The notes below the pieces were generated by a model. That model was not told where the DNA came from. It saw only the letters and a list, made by a program, of their open reading frames with translations, and searched no databases. Below are positions 1 to 5,239 of a stretch of DNA of 9,883 nucleotides, in pieces. Within the stretch, counting starts at the first letter, position 1. Each line of letters begins with the position of its first letter. This DNA comes from an uncultured Eubacteriales bacterium (GTDB lineage Bacteria; Bacillota; Clostridia; Monoglobales; Monoglobaceae), in contig URZD01000074.1 in assembly GCA_900552305.1 (NCBI GenBank), positions 1 through 9,883 on the forward strand, in the 5' to 3' direction. The translations under genes were made by a program, and so were the position numbers.

Positions 1-238
1 GGCGGCTGCCGCTGATTTCAGACTTCATCTCGACCGTAATCATGCGAGCATATTCGGAGGCAACCGCCGACGGCAGATGCAGTCCGAACGGTGACGCATA
101 CATCGCACCCCAGCGTTCGATTGATTCGCGCATCGCGTCCGAAACCGCCGTTTCCTCGCCGATAACCCTCTTTAGTGTTCCTCTGTCCAACATTGTAACC
201 TTCACCCTTTCAAAAACTTCTTTTAATTTATTTAACAT
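1..238 (-). CDS. Phage portal protein, A118/SPP1-like, N-terminal part (partial at left edge)
   Basis: The first 79 codons of a portal protein are present; the rest lies beyond the left edge. Portal proteins form the dodecameric ring at one capsid vertex through which terminase pumps DNA. The visible part reads MLNKLKEVFERVK, then a stretch with IERWGAMYASPF near residues 44-55, then ASEYARMITVEMKSEI near 63-78. The pattern 'W..MY' followed by 'ASE.ARL(V/I)T.E.KSE' is what I recall for the A118-type phage portal family. The ATG at 238 is chosen because GAGAAGGGA lies about 6 nt upstream. It sits downstream of the large terminase in the usual terL-portal order, but 174 nt separate the two genes instead of the near-contact common in phages. 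Family is confident from order and motifs. Whether the full gene is intact cannot be seen. Confidence 0.82.
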   Translation of the reverse strand, partial: MLNKLKEVFERVKVTMLDRGTLKRVIGEETAVSDAMRESIERWGAMYASPFGLHLPSAVASEYARMITVEMKSEISGSR

Positions 239-256
239 AATACATCCCTTCTCGTT

Positions 257-281
257 GGAATAAGAAGTAATCACTTATTCC
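257..281. repeat. Inverted repeat upstream of the portal gene (GGAATAAG / CTTATTCC)
   Basis: Perfect 8-bp arms at 257-264 and 274-281 are separated by 9 nt. The right arm covers the candidate -10 element of a minus-strand promoter, and the repeat ends a few bases before the portal ribosome binding site. It could be a repressor operator or a leader hairpin. The sequence alone does not decide. Confidence 0.5.
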
Positions 282-302
282 GGTTTTTCAACAAAAAGTC
301 AA
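274..302 (-). promoter_or_regulatory. Candidate sigma-A promoter for the portal gene
   Basis: On the minus strand TTGACT (297-302) is followed by a 17-nt spacer and AATAAG (274-279). The -35 matches 5/6 and the -10 matches 4/6 of consensus. Transcription would start near 267, about 30 nt before the portal ATG. The -10 is inside the inverted repeat at 257-281. An internal promoter would explain why portal is separated from terL. Confidence 0.4.
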
Positions 303-351
303 ATCTCACGGTCTGTCGAAATTATTCGTACCCCTATGCGGCGCATTGCTT

Positions 352-375
352 GTCAAAAGACGCACGGCTTTTGAC
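352..375. repeat. Hairpin-forming repeat between terL and portal (GTCAAAAG / CTTTTGAC)
   Basis: Perfect 8-bp arms (352-359 and 368-375) flank an 8-nt loop. It lies 37 nt past the terL stop on the minus strand. Neither side is followed by a T-run, so it does not look like a standard intrinsic terminator. It may be a protein-binding site or an RNA processing hairpin. Confidence 0.45.
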
Positions 376-412
376 GATACCAGTGAAAAAAAATTATTGA
401 CTTACACTGTTT

Positions 413-1633
413 TCACCGCGCAGCAGAGCGAAAATAAGCAGTTTTGGCTGCGATTGTGCTGCAAAAATACCTCATATCGTCCATCGCGTGGTCGTTTTCC
501 TTAATCACAGCGTCCTCGCCCGCCTTGGCGTCCCACATATACGCCCCAAATTCGCGGATAATATCCTTACAGCCGCGGCAGATAAGAAGTCTGTTCCCAC
601 TCAGCAGCGACCCTACCGTGCGGATTCCGTCAAGTACGTTATTGTTCGCCTTCCTCACTGAAAACCGTCCGTGCCGCCTGATTGTTTCAATAAAGCTCGC
701 CGCGGACGGGTCGACCACAACCGCGCGAATATCTCTGTTGCCCGCAAGTCCCTCCAGCATCAGATAATATTCCTCATCTGTCATAAGCCGTTTCTGTGTT
801 CTGCCCGAATAGTACCGCTCGTCAAGACGCACCGCCCTCACCTCATCAAGCCGCCAAAGTCCCATACTGCACGGATTCATTGTGCCGTAGTCCACCGAGA
901 TATAATACTCCTCATACCCCACCGCCGCGGGTATATCGTCGCAAACGTGCCGTGCGGGGTCGAACATGGGAAACACCAGGCCGTCCGCGCTGCACCACTC
1001 GCCCAGAATAAACCGCTTATAAAACACCCCCGTGTACTCCTTTTTCAGACTTGCCACATAGTCGGGGTCAAGAAACGTGTTATCATCTATCAGAAACTTG
1101 AACACCAGCATATTCAGCTCATCCGCGCGGTCGATGTAGCCGCGCTTAAACCAATGCTCAGGTCCCTCCGGGTTGGTAGTACCGAAAAGCCTTGCCCCCG
1201 GCTCGGAAAGACGCGACAGCAACATTCCGAAAAATTCTTCGTCAAGCAGCGTCACCTCGTCACAGTACGCGCCCTGTAAGGTCATGCCGCGGATTTTGCT
1301 CTCCGCCAAGCTGTCCGCCGCGCCTTCAAGATAGATTTTTCTGCCGTAGAGCCGCGCCTCCTTGCCCGAAACCGAGTATTGAAAATTTCGCCGCCCCGCA
1401 AGCTCCTCAAGGAGGTCAAGGCAGTTTCTTTTCAGCGTGGTTAGGGTCTTTGCGGTCATAAGGTAGGTACCCCCGATGGGCATATTGCGAATCCAGATGC
1501 ACCAAAGCACAAGACTAATCCATGTCTTGCCGCTGCGGACGCTGCCGTGAAGAATGTTGATTCGTTTCAAACCGCCCTTTGCAAGCTGCAGCAGCTCGTT
1601 CTGACGTTTTGTAAGCCTGTTGTAATACCTCAT
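413..1633 (-). CDS. terL: Phage terminase large subunit (packaging ATPase/nuclease)
   Basis: A 406-residue motor protein that cuts concatemeric phage DNA and drives it into the prohead with ATP. N-terminal ATPase: Walker A GSVRSGKT at residues 30-37, Walker B hydrophobics ending in D125-E126, and coupling motif GTTNPEG at 151-157. C-terminal RNase H-like nuclease: acidic residues D248 (SVDYG), D308 (VVVDPS) and the D381/D385 pair (DHAMDDMRY). This is the full set expected for the family, and the length of just over 400 residues is normal, so the gene looks intact. The ATG at 1633 directly follows the upstream small gene (stop at 1635-1637), with AAGGA about 11 nt before it inside that gene's end. 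The two are clearly co-transcribed and probably translationally coupled. Motif order resembles the PBSX/A118-type terminases. An intact terL beside a broken integrase suggests a defective but not fully eroded prophage. Confidence 0.93.
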   Translation of the reverse strand: MRYYNRLTKRQNELLQLAKGGLKRINILHGSVRSGKTWISLVLWCIWIRNMPIGGTYLMTAKTLTTLKRNCLDLLEELAGRRNFQYSVSGKEARLYGRKIYLEGAADSLAESKIRGMTLQGAYCDEVTLLDEEFFGMLLSRLSEPGARLFGTTNPEGPEHWFKRGYIDRADELNMLVFKFLIDDNTFLDPDYVASLKKEYTGVFYKRFILGEWCSADGLVFPMFDPARHVCDDIPAAVGYEEYYISVDYGTMNPCSMGLWRLDEVRAVRLDERYYSGRTQKRLMTDEEYYLMLEGLAGNRDIRAVVVDPSAASFIETIRRHGRFSVRKANNNVLDGIRTVGSLLSGNRLLICRGCKDIIREFGAYMWDAKAGEDAVIKENDHAMDDMRYFCSTIAAKTAYFRSAAR

Positions 1634-1634
1634 A

Positions 1635-1877
1635 TCATTTTATGTCCTTAAAATCACTGAAAATTTTTGTCAGCTCCCCGCTGCCGTCCTCATCCGGGGT
1701 TTTTGAAAACTTGTCAACAAGCGTGCCGAGAGCCGACGAGATTTGATTAAGCGGCGCGCTTTCGAGCCGTTCCCGGTTTTGCAGCTCGGAGAGTATACCG
1801 TCAACAATGCTGCAAACCTCGTCAGCCTTTCCGGCAATATGTTCGGAAACGCTCTCCGACCTCTTTTCATCAGGCAT
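1635..1877 (-). CDS. Small protein upstream of terL, putative terminase small-subunit-like
   Basis: An 80-residue, mostly helical, acidic protein. The central stretch LESAPLNQISSALGTLVDKF (about residues 37-56) resembles the short 'NQL-ALG-VDKF' proteins I recall just upstream of terL in clostridial phages. No DNA-binding helix-turn-helix can be recognised, so the role as small terminase (DNA recognition for packaging) rests mainly on position. The start at 1877 is chosen over an upstream in-frame ATG at 1928 because AAGGGAGTG lies 8 nt before it, and because 1928 would fall in the promoter's initially transcribed region. Its stop is 1 nt from the terL ATG. Function is inferred; that it is a real gene is well supported. 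Confidence 0.7.
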   Translation of the reverse strand: MPDEKRSESVSEHIAGKADEVCSIVDGILSELQNRERLESAPLNQISSALGTLVDKFSKTPDEDGSGELTKIFSDFKDIK

Positions 1878-1909
1878 ATGTATCACTCCCTTGCAGTGTA
1901 TGATTAAGA

Positions 1910-1932
1910 AAATGTGGAAATTTTTCACATTT
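1910..1932. repeat. Inverted repeat at the phage promoter start site (AAATGTG / CACATTT)
   Basis: Seven-bp arms at 1910-1916 and 1926-1932 flank GAAATTTTT. The element lies immediately downstream of the -10 box of the minus-strand promoter at 1939-1967, covering the expected transcription start. That is a typical place for an operator, though it could also be a 5' mRNA hairpin. Confidence 0.5.
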
Positions 1933-1938
1933 GTTTTA

Positions 1939-1967
1939 ATTATATTTTATATTAAAAAATCGGACAA
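1939..1967 (-). promoter_or_regulatory. Sigma-A promoter for the terminase module
   Basis: Minus-strand TTGTCC (1962-1967), a 17-nt AT-rich spacer, and a perfect TATAAT (1939-1944). Transcription would start near 1932, giving a leader of about 55 nt before the small terminase-like gene. The spacing is ideal and no other promoter is seen between this gene and the IS remnant. Confidence 0.65.
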
Positions 1968-2000
1968 AACGTACAACGGGGCTGTTTAAAGAGTCTTACA

Positions 2001-2029
2001 AAAACCGAGGATAAAAAGTCCTCGATTTT
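2001..2029 (+). terminator. Hairpin with T-run at the left end of the IS remnant
   Basis: CGAGGA (2006-2011) pairs with TCCTCG (2019-2024) across a 7-nt loop. Outer A4/T4 pairs follow past one mismatch, then TTTTTT at 2026-2031. It resembles an intrinsic terminator that would stop incoming transcription from entering the transposase gene. Confidence 0.5.
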
Positions 2030-2038
2030 TTGTATAGA

Positions 2039-2073
2039 AAAAAGGCTGAAACCATAGAGGAAACAGCCTTTTT
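2039..2073 (+). terminator. Second hairpin with T-run upstream of the transposase promoter
   Basis: A perfect 10-bp stem, AAAAAGGCTG (2039-2048) with CAGCCTTTTT (2064-2073), encloses a 15-nt loop. The 3' arm ends in five T residues and stops 4 nt before the TATAAT at 2078. With the hairpin at 2001-2029 it forms a tandem read-through block inside the IS end. Confidence 0.5.
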
Positions 2074-2074
2074 G

Positions 2075-2083
2075 TGGTATAAT
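2075..2083 (+). promoter_or_regulatory. Extended -10 promoter for the transposase ORF
   Basis: TGGTATAAT matches the extended -10 form TGnTATAAT. The -35 position (TAGAGG) is poor, as is common with extended -10 promoters. The predicted start falls at about the ATG at 2090, so the mRNA would be leaderless or nearly so. No Shine-Dalgarno sequence precedes that ATG. Confidence 0.5.
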
Positions 2084-2089
2084 ATATTT

Positions 2090-2557
2090 ATGAAAACAAT
2101 AAACTACAACAATCATTATACACCAATTCAAATGGGAATTCCGGTAGATTTAGAAAAAATTATTGAAAATTCTGATCCAATCTACACATTTAACGAAATT
2201 ATGGAGCAAATCGATCTATACAAATATTTTGCTGAGAAAGGAAGCAAAACAGGTCGCCCAAAATTTGACTCTGTGAAATTGTTAAAAATCATACTGTTTG
2301 CTTTTATGGAAAACGGATATGCTTCCGTTGGAAATATCGAAAAGCTTTTTAAAAGCCGTGGCAAAAAACGGGCTATCATTGCTATTGCAAGAATGATTCT
2401 TACAGCTATTTACAATATGCTTTCAACAGGAGAAGTCTGGAACCTCTGCGACCTTTTCAAAATTGATATGCCTGATAAGCTTAAAGCAAATCAAGAAGAA
2501 AAGGCTGTTAAGAAAGCTGTCAAGTTCCTCGAAAAACGGGGATATTTAGTCAGTTAG
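2090..2557 (+). pseudogene. Chimeric transposase remnant: IS1182-type N-terminus fused in frame to IS110-type C-terminus
   Basis: A 155-residue open frame built from two unrelated transposase families. Residues 1-87 carry the IS1182/DUF772 N-terminal region: IPVDLEKII, then GRPKFDSVKLLKIILF (about 55-70), then MENGYASVGNIEKL (about 73-86). From about residue 89 it switches to the C-terminal end of an IS110-type transposase: SRGKKRAIIAIARMIL (about 89-104), then TGEVWNLCDLFKIDMP (about 113-128). The IS1182 catalytic acidic residues are missing, and so are the IS110 RuvC-like domain and catalytic serine, so it is not expected to be active. The ATG at 2090 is used because it follows the extended -10. 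The frame could be extended to a TTG at 2030, but that would lie in the upstream hairpin region. Family assignment is by recalled motifs. Confidence 0.7.
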
Positions 2558-2574
2558 CTGTAATTTGATTTTTG

Positions 2575-2598
2575 CCTTGCAAAAATTTTGTTGCAAGG
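2575..2598 (+). terminator. Hairpin after the chimeric transposase ORF
   Basis: CCTTGCAA (2575-2582) and TTGCAAGG (2591-2598) form a perfect 8-bp stem with an 8-nt loop, followed by TTTATTT. It lies 18 nt past the stop codon. It may be a terminator or part of the IS110-type right end. Confidence 0.45.
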
Positions 2599-2674
2599 TT
2601 TATTTGCTATGGACTTTTTTATATTGTTTTTAATTCTTTCATGTTATCACCTTATATATTTTATTTTACCATTT

Positions 2675-2692
2675 ATGATAATTTATTATCAT
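2675..2692. repeat. AT-rich palindrome ATGATAAT-TT-ATTATCAT
   Basis: Two perfect 8-bp arms with a 2-bp centre lie upstream of the small lipoprotein gene. The very short spacer fits a dimeric repressor operator better than an RNA hairpin. No regulator can be named. Confidence 0.45.
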
Positions 2693-2710
2693 TATTGAAA
2701 AATATAATGG

Positions 2711-2728
2711 ACATTATAAAAATAATGT
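2711..2728. repeat. Second AT-rich inverted repeat ACATTAT / ATAATGT
   Basis: Seven-bp perfect arms flank AAAA, 37 nt before the lipoprotein ATG. It lies in the stretch where the promoter would be. Candidate parts are TTGAAA at 2695 and TATAAT at 2703 or TATAAA at 2715, but none have good spacing. With the palindrome at 2675-2692 it suggests a regulated promoter. Confidence 0.4.
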
Positions 2729-2765
2729 GATAAAATAAAGAAAAATATTAGAAAGGGAGAAAAAT

Positions 2766-2939
2766 ATGATGAGGGATAAAATAAAAAAACTATATTGGGT
2801 ATTGGTTTTATCGGTATTGCTGATTGGATGTGAAAGTATGAAAGCATCATCAGAAAATAATAACAGGATTGAATATAAACAAGAGGGGACATCGGAGGAA
2901 GCTGCTTTGCTGCTCAATCAAGTAAATTGGTATGGGTGA
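2766..2939 (+). CDS. Small putative lipoprotein, probably C-terminally truncated
   Basis: 57 codons. Residues 1-8 are basic (MMRDKIKK), 9-21 are hydrophobic, and L-I-G-C at 19-22 is a good lipobox, so the product would be cut before Cys22 and anchored in the membrane by a diacylglyceryl group. The remaining 35 residues are hydrophilic, with no recognised domain. AAAGGGAG ends 6 nt before the first ATG, a strong ribosome binding site; the second ATG (2769) is also possible. The gene is much more AT-rich than its surroundings. The TGA stop at 2937-2939 lies inside DNA that, in another frame, matches a tyrosine integrase from about 2935. The reading frame has therefore probably lost its original end at that junction. 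Function is unknown. Confidence 0.6.
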   Translation: MMRDKIKKLYWVLVLSVLLIGCESMKASSENNNRIEYKQEGTSEEAALLLNQVNWYG

Positions 2940-3269
2940 CCGTTGGAACAATACGGACAAAATATTCACGACCGACACAGGAAAAACTATACACCCTGAT
3001 AACGGTGAAGGCATGGTTAGAAATTTATTAAACGCCATAATCTGCCCTATATGCCGCTGCACAGCTTAAGGCATACGAACGCTGCGCTTTTAATCGCAAG
3101 CGGTACGGATATAGGGACAATCGCCAAAAGGCTCGGACACTCAACACCGACCACTATCGGCAACATATATCTGAACGCGATAAAAACTGATGACGAAATG
3201 GCAGGCGATAGCCTTGATGATATACTTCACCCGACATCAAAAAAAGCAAGCTCGGGCGTAAACTCATAA
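2935..3269 (+). pseudogene. int: Tyrosine recombinase (phage/ICE integrase), C-terminal fragment with two frameshifts
   Basis: Translation in three successive frames gives a continuous integrase catalytic domain. Frame one has GDRWNNTDKIF and TGKTIHPD (2935-3000), frame two has VKAWLE (3005-3022), and frame three runs from FIKRHNLPYMPLHSLRHT (3024 on) to the stop. The first shift fits one extra A in GATAACGGTG near 3001; the second fits loss of 2 nt near 3023. The last segment keeps the His and Arg of HSLRHT, the His of LGHS (3138-3140) and the nucleophile Tyr of NIY (3168-3170). The N-terminal DNA-binding domain and first catalytic Arg are absent. It would normally insert phage or conjugative-element DNA at an attachment site, and it lies about 110 bp from the 3' end of a tRNA gene, a common target. 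It is very likely non-functional. Confidence 0.85.
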
Positions 3270-3295
3270 GAGAAAAATTTCGAAAAAAAATAAAA

Positions 3296-3331
3296 AGTTG
3301 GACAAAACTCGTTTTTACTCTCTGTCCAACT
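3296..3331. repeat. Inverted repeat AGTTGGACA / TGTCCAACT next to the tRNA end
   Basis: Perfect 9-bp arms (3296-3304 and 3323-3331) are separated by 18 nt, between the integrase remnant and the tRNA terminator. No T-run follows, so it is unlikely to be a terminator. Its place between integrase and tRNA fits an integrase-binding or attachment-region repeat. Confidence 0.45.
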
Positions 3332-3339
3332 CAAACATT

Positions 3340-3373
3340 AAAACCCCATAAGCCTTGCCGCTACGGGGTTTTT
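3340..3373 (-). terminator. Bidirectional terminator after tRNA-Arg
   Basis: AAAACCCC (3340-3347) pairs with GGGGTTTT (3365-3372), and the stem continues inward by a G-T and A-T pairs. Read on the minus strand it starts 4 nt after the tRNA CCA end and finishes GGGGTTTT. On the plus strand it finishes GGGGTTTTT, so it can also stop read-through from the integrase side. Confidence 0.75.
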
Positions 3374-3376
3374 GAG

Positions 3377-3453
3377 TGGTATGCCTGATGCGATTCGAAC
3401 GCACGACCTTCAGAGTCGGAGTCTGACACTCTATCCAGCTGAGCTACAGGCAC
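3377..3453 (-). tRNA. tRNA-Arg (anticodon CCG), CCA end encoded
   Basis: A 77-nt minus-strand cloverleaf: acceptor GTGCCTG / CAGGCAT, D-stem GCTC/GAGT with loop AGCTGGATA, anticodon stem TCAGA/TCTGA with loop CTCCGAC (anticodon at 3417-3419), and T-arm GTGCG-TTCGAAT-CGCAT. The discriminator base is A and the CCA at 3377-3379 is genomically encoded. The first acceptor pair is G-U, and G10-U25 is a wobble. It reads Arg codon CGG. It is followed by a strong terminator. No clear promoter sits directly upstream, so it may be made by read-through from the purA operon 60 nt away. The 3' end is the likely insertion site of the neighbouring prophage. Confidence 0.95.
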
Positions 3454-3476
3454 ATATTTAATTTTTTATAAACCGC

Positions 3477-3500
3477 TGCGGGCGGGTCATGCCGCCCGCA
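3477..3500 (-). terminator. GC-rich hairpin between the purA operon and tRNA-Arg
   Basis: A perfect 9-bp stem, TGCGGGCGG with CCGCCCGCA, encloses a 6-nt loop, 12 nt past the stop of the 95-codon gene. No T-run follows on the minus strand (AGCGGTTTATAAAAAA). It may therefore be a weak terminator or an mRNA 3'-end/processing hairpin upstream of the tRNA rather than a full stop. Confidence 0.5.
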
Positions 3501-3512
3501 TACGGCTAAATT

Positions 3513-3800
3513 TTAGTAGTTTTCTATCGCGTCATCAAGCCAGAAAAATCCAATATCAAATGCCTTATACAAACCGTCTCTTTCCGCCTGCTTGATAAGC
3601 GTTGAATTTTTCTCGTCATTGGTGCGAAGCTCTATTACAACTCTTTTGGATATGTCTAAGTCCTCCAGCTTATCCGTTTCCATTATACGGAAAAGCACAA
3701 TATACTTATCCTCCGGACTTCCGTAATATATCTCGTTGCCCTTTCTGAGCAGCATTTTTCCCTTGTATGTTAGTACATCGCTCTTTTTCTTTGAAGGCAT
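3513..3800 (-). CDS. Small hypothetical protein co-transcribed with purA
   Basis: 95 residues, soluble, with no signal peptide or membrane segment. Residues 10-28 (TYKGKMLLRKGNEIYYG) look like a beta-hairpin. Residues 33-60 continue as alternating beta strands (YIVLFRIM, RVVIELRT), and the C-terminus (about 74-93) has RDGLYKAFDIGFFWLDDAI. I recall similar short proteins next to purA in other Clostridia but cannot confirm this here, and I know of no assigned function. The ATG at 3800 has an excellent AAAGGGAGGA ribosome binding site 6 nt upstream. It starts 24 nt after the purA stop with no terminator between, so it is in the purA transcript. A role tied to purine metabolism would be guesswork. 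Confidence 0.8.
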   Translation of the reverse strand: MPSKKKSDVLTYKGKMLLRKGNEIYYGSPEDKYIVLFRIMETDKLEDLDISKRVVIELRTNDEKNSTLIKQAERDGLYKAFDIGFFWLDDAIENY

Positions 3801-3824
3801 ATTCTGTCCTCCCTTTCAAAATTT

Positions 3825-5096
3825 CTATCTGACAATATTCTGCTCTCTGTCGGGACCTACGCCGATTGTGGCAATCCGTACGTCGCAAAGCTCCTCAATC
3901 CGTTTAATATACTTTTGACAGTTTTCCGGCAACTTGTCAAATTCACGGATATTGCTTATATCCTCGCTCCAGCCGTCCATTTCCTCATAAACCGGTTCGC
4001 AGAGCGCGAGTTCTTCCAGCGTGGGCGGAAAATCATATGTCAGCTCGCCGTCCTTGCGGTATGCCACACAGATTTTCAACTTATCAAGACCGCCAAGCGG
4101 GTCAATCTTGTTGAGAACAAGCGAGGTAAGTCCGTTTACGCGTGCCGCATAACGAACGATAACCGCGTCAAACCAACCGCAGCGACGCGCACGTCCCGTA
4201 ACCGTTCCGAACTCGTGTCCCTTGTTGCGGATTTCATCTCCGATTGCGTCATGCAGCTCTGTCGGGAACGGTCCGTTTCCGACACGGGTTGTATATCCCT
4301 TCGCTATTCCTATACATTCGTCAATCATCGTGGGTCCTATGCCGCTGCCCGTGCATACACCGCCCGAAATCGGGTGCGATGACGTAACATACGGATATGT
4401 TCCCATGTTTATATCAAGAAGTGTTCCCTGTGCGCCTTCAAATAATACCTCTGCGCCCTCTTTTACCTTTTTGTAAAGAATCGGTGCGGTATCTCTGACA
4501 TACTTTCTGAGTCTGTCGGCATAGCCGTTATATTCCTTTATAATTGCATCGGCATCGCACGGTGTGCCGCCGTATACAAGCTCGATTATCTTATTCTTTA
4601 TGACAAGGTTTTCACGGACCTTAGCCTCGAATATCTCGCGGTTTATCAGGTCGCACATACGAATACCCGAACGCTCCGCCTTATCCATGTAGGTCGGCCC
4701 GATACCCTTTTTGGTCGTGCCGATGTCAGACTTGCCTCTTGCCGCCTCGGACAATCCGTCAAGCTCAATATGGTACGGCATTATAACGTGCGCCCTTGCG
4801 TCTATCATGAGGTTATCCGTGTTTATACCGCGGCTTGTCATGCCGTCAATCTCTCCGAGAAGTACCTTGGGGTCAACAACAACGCCGTTGCCGATTATGC
4901 AGAGCGTTTTCGGATTCAAAATACCCGACGGCATAAGCTGGAGCTTATATGTCTCGCCGTTTGCTTCAATCGTATGTCCCGCATTGTTTCCGCCCTGAGT
5001 TCTTACAACGACCTCCGCCTTTGACGCGAGAATGTCTATTGTCTTACCCTTTCCTTCGTCACCCCACTGGGCGCCTACCACTACCTTTGTCGGCAT
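3825..5096 (-). CDS. purA: Adenylosuccinate synthetase
   Basis: Catalyses IMP + L-aspartate + GTP to adenylosuccinate + GDP + phosphate, the first committed step from IMP to AMP, in the cytosol. 423 residues, normal for the family. Signature GDEGKGK at 12-18 holds the catalytic Asp13, and GGNNAGHT at 35-42 holds His41. These are the same numbers as in the E. coli enzyme. Also seen are GTTKKGIGPTY, VTGRARRCGWFD and the C-terminal GVGPDREQ base-recognition segment. The ATG at 5096 is chosen because GGGAGG lies 9 nt upstream; an in-frame TTG at 5105 would touch the Shine-Dalgarno. A promoter at 5184-5212 gives a leader of about 80 nt. No purine riboswitch core was recognised in it. Followed by the 95-codon gene. 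Confidence 0.98.
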   Translation of the reverse strand: MPTKVVVGAQWGDEGKGKTIDILASKAEVVVRTQGGNNAGHTIEANGETYKLQLMPSGILNPKTLCIIGNGVVVDPKVLLGEIDGMTSRGINTDNLMIDARAHVIMPYHIELDGLSEAARGKSDIGTTKKGIGPTYMDKAERSGIRMCDLINREIFEAKVRENLVIKNKIIELVYGGTPCDADAIIKEYNGYADRLRKYVRDTAPILYKKVKEGAEVLFEGAQGTLLDINMGTYPYVTSSHPISGGVCTGSGIGPTMIDECIGIAKGYTTRVGNGPFPTELHDAIGDEIRNKGHEFGTVTGRARRCGWFDAVIVRYAARVNGLTSLVLNKIDPLGGLDKLKICVAYRKDGELTYDFPPTLEELALCEPVYEEMDGWSEDISNIREFDKLPENCQKYIKRIEELCDVRIATIGVGPDREQNIVR

Positions 5097-5183
5097 AAAA
5101 ACCAACCTCCCAATATCTTGTTTTATCGCCGTACTTAGCCGAAATCAGCCGCGCGCGACGCAGGTTATCACCAACACCATTAT

Positions 5184-5212
5184 ATAATACCAAATTTTTC
5201 GTAAAAAATCAA
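5184..5212 (-). promoter_or_regulatory. Sigma-A promoter for purA
   Basis: Minus-strand TTGATT (5207-5212), 17-nt spacer, TATTAT (5184-5189). A perfect TATAAT overlaps 5 nt further on, but its spacing of 22 nt is too long. The start would be near 5177, about 80 nt before the purA ATG. Confidence 0.6.
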
Positions 5213-5239
5213 TAGTTTCTGCCGATTTTATTTAATAAA

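Larger units (their letters stand above)
1978..2624 (+). mobile_element. Composite insertion-sequence remnant (IS1182-like left part joined to IS110-like right part)
   Basis: GGGGCTGTTTAAA at 1978-1990 is a candidate IS1182-type left terminus. It is followed by two hairpins, a transposase promoter and the N-terminal part of an IS1182-type transposase. From about 2353 onward both the coding sequence and the 3' non-coding part look like the end of an IS110-family element. No matching right-hand IS1182 inverted repeat and no target-site duplication were found. The right boundary is approximate, placed after the downstream hairpin. The remnant cannot transpose by itself. Confidence 0.55.

Noticed and set aside
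671..1279. Long plus-strand open frame of 202 codons opposite terL
   Set aside because: It lies wholly within the terminase gene, which has all catalytic motifs on the other strand. The frame has no plausible ribosome binding site or family features.
1953..1971. Possible direct repeat pair (GGACAAAAC at 1962-1970 and 3300-3308) as phage attachment sites
   Set aside because: Only 9 bp match and both flanks differ. The tRNA 3' end is a better attachment candidate, and the pair would enclose only debris.
2695..2720. Definite promoter for the small lipoprotein (TTGAAA with TATAAT or TATAAA)
   Set aside because: None of the -35/-10 pairs have acceptable spacing, and the very AT-rich DNA makes chance matches likely.
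5097..5180. Purine riboswitch in the purA leader
   Set aside because: The leader is only about 80 nt, and I could not recognise the conserved three-way junction with its loop-loop pairs.
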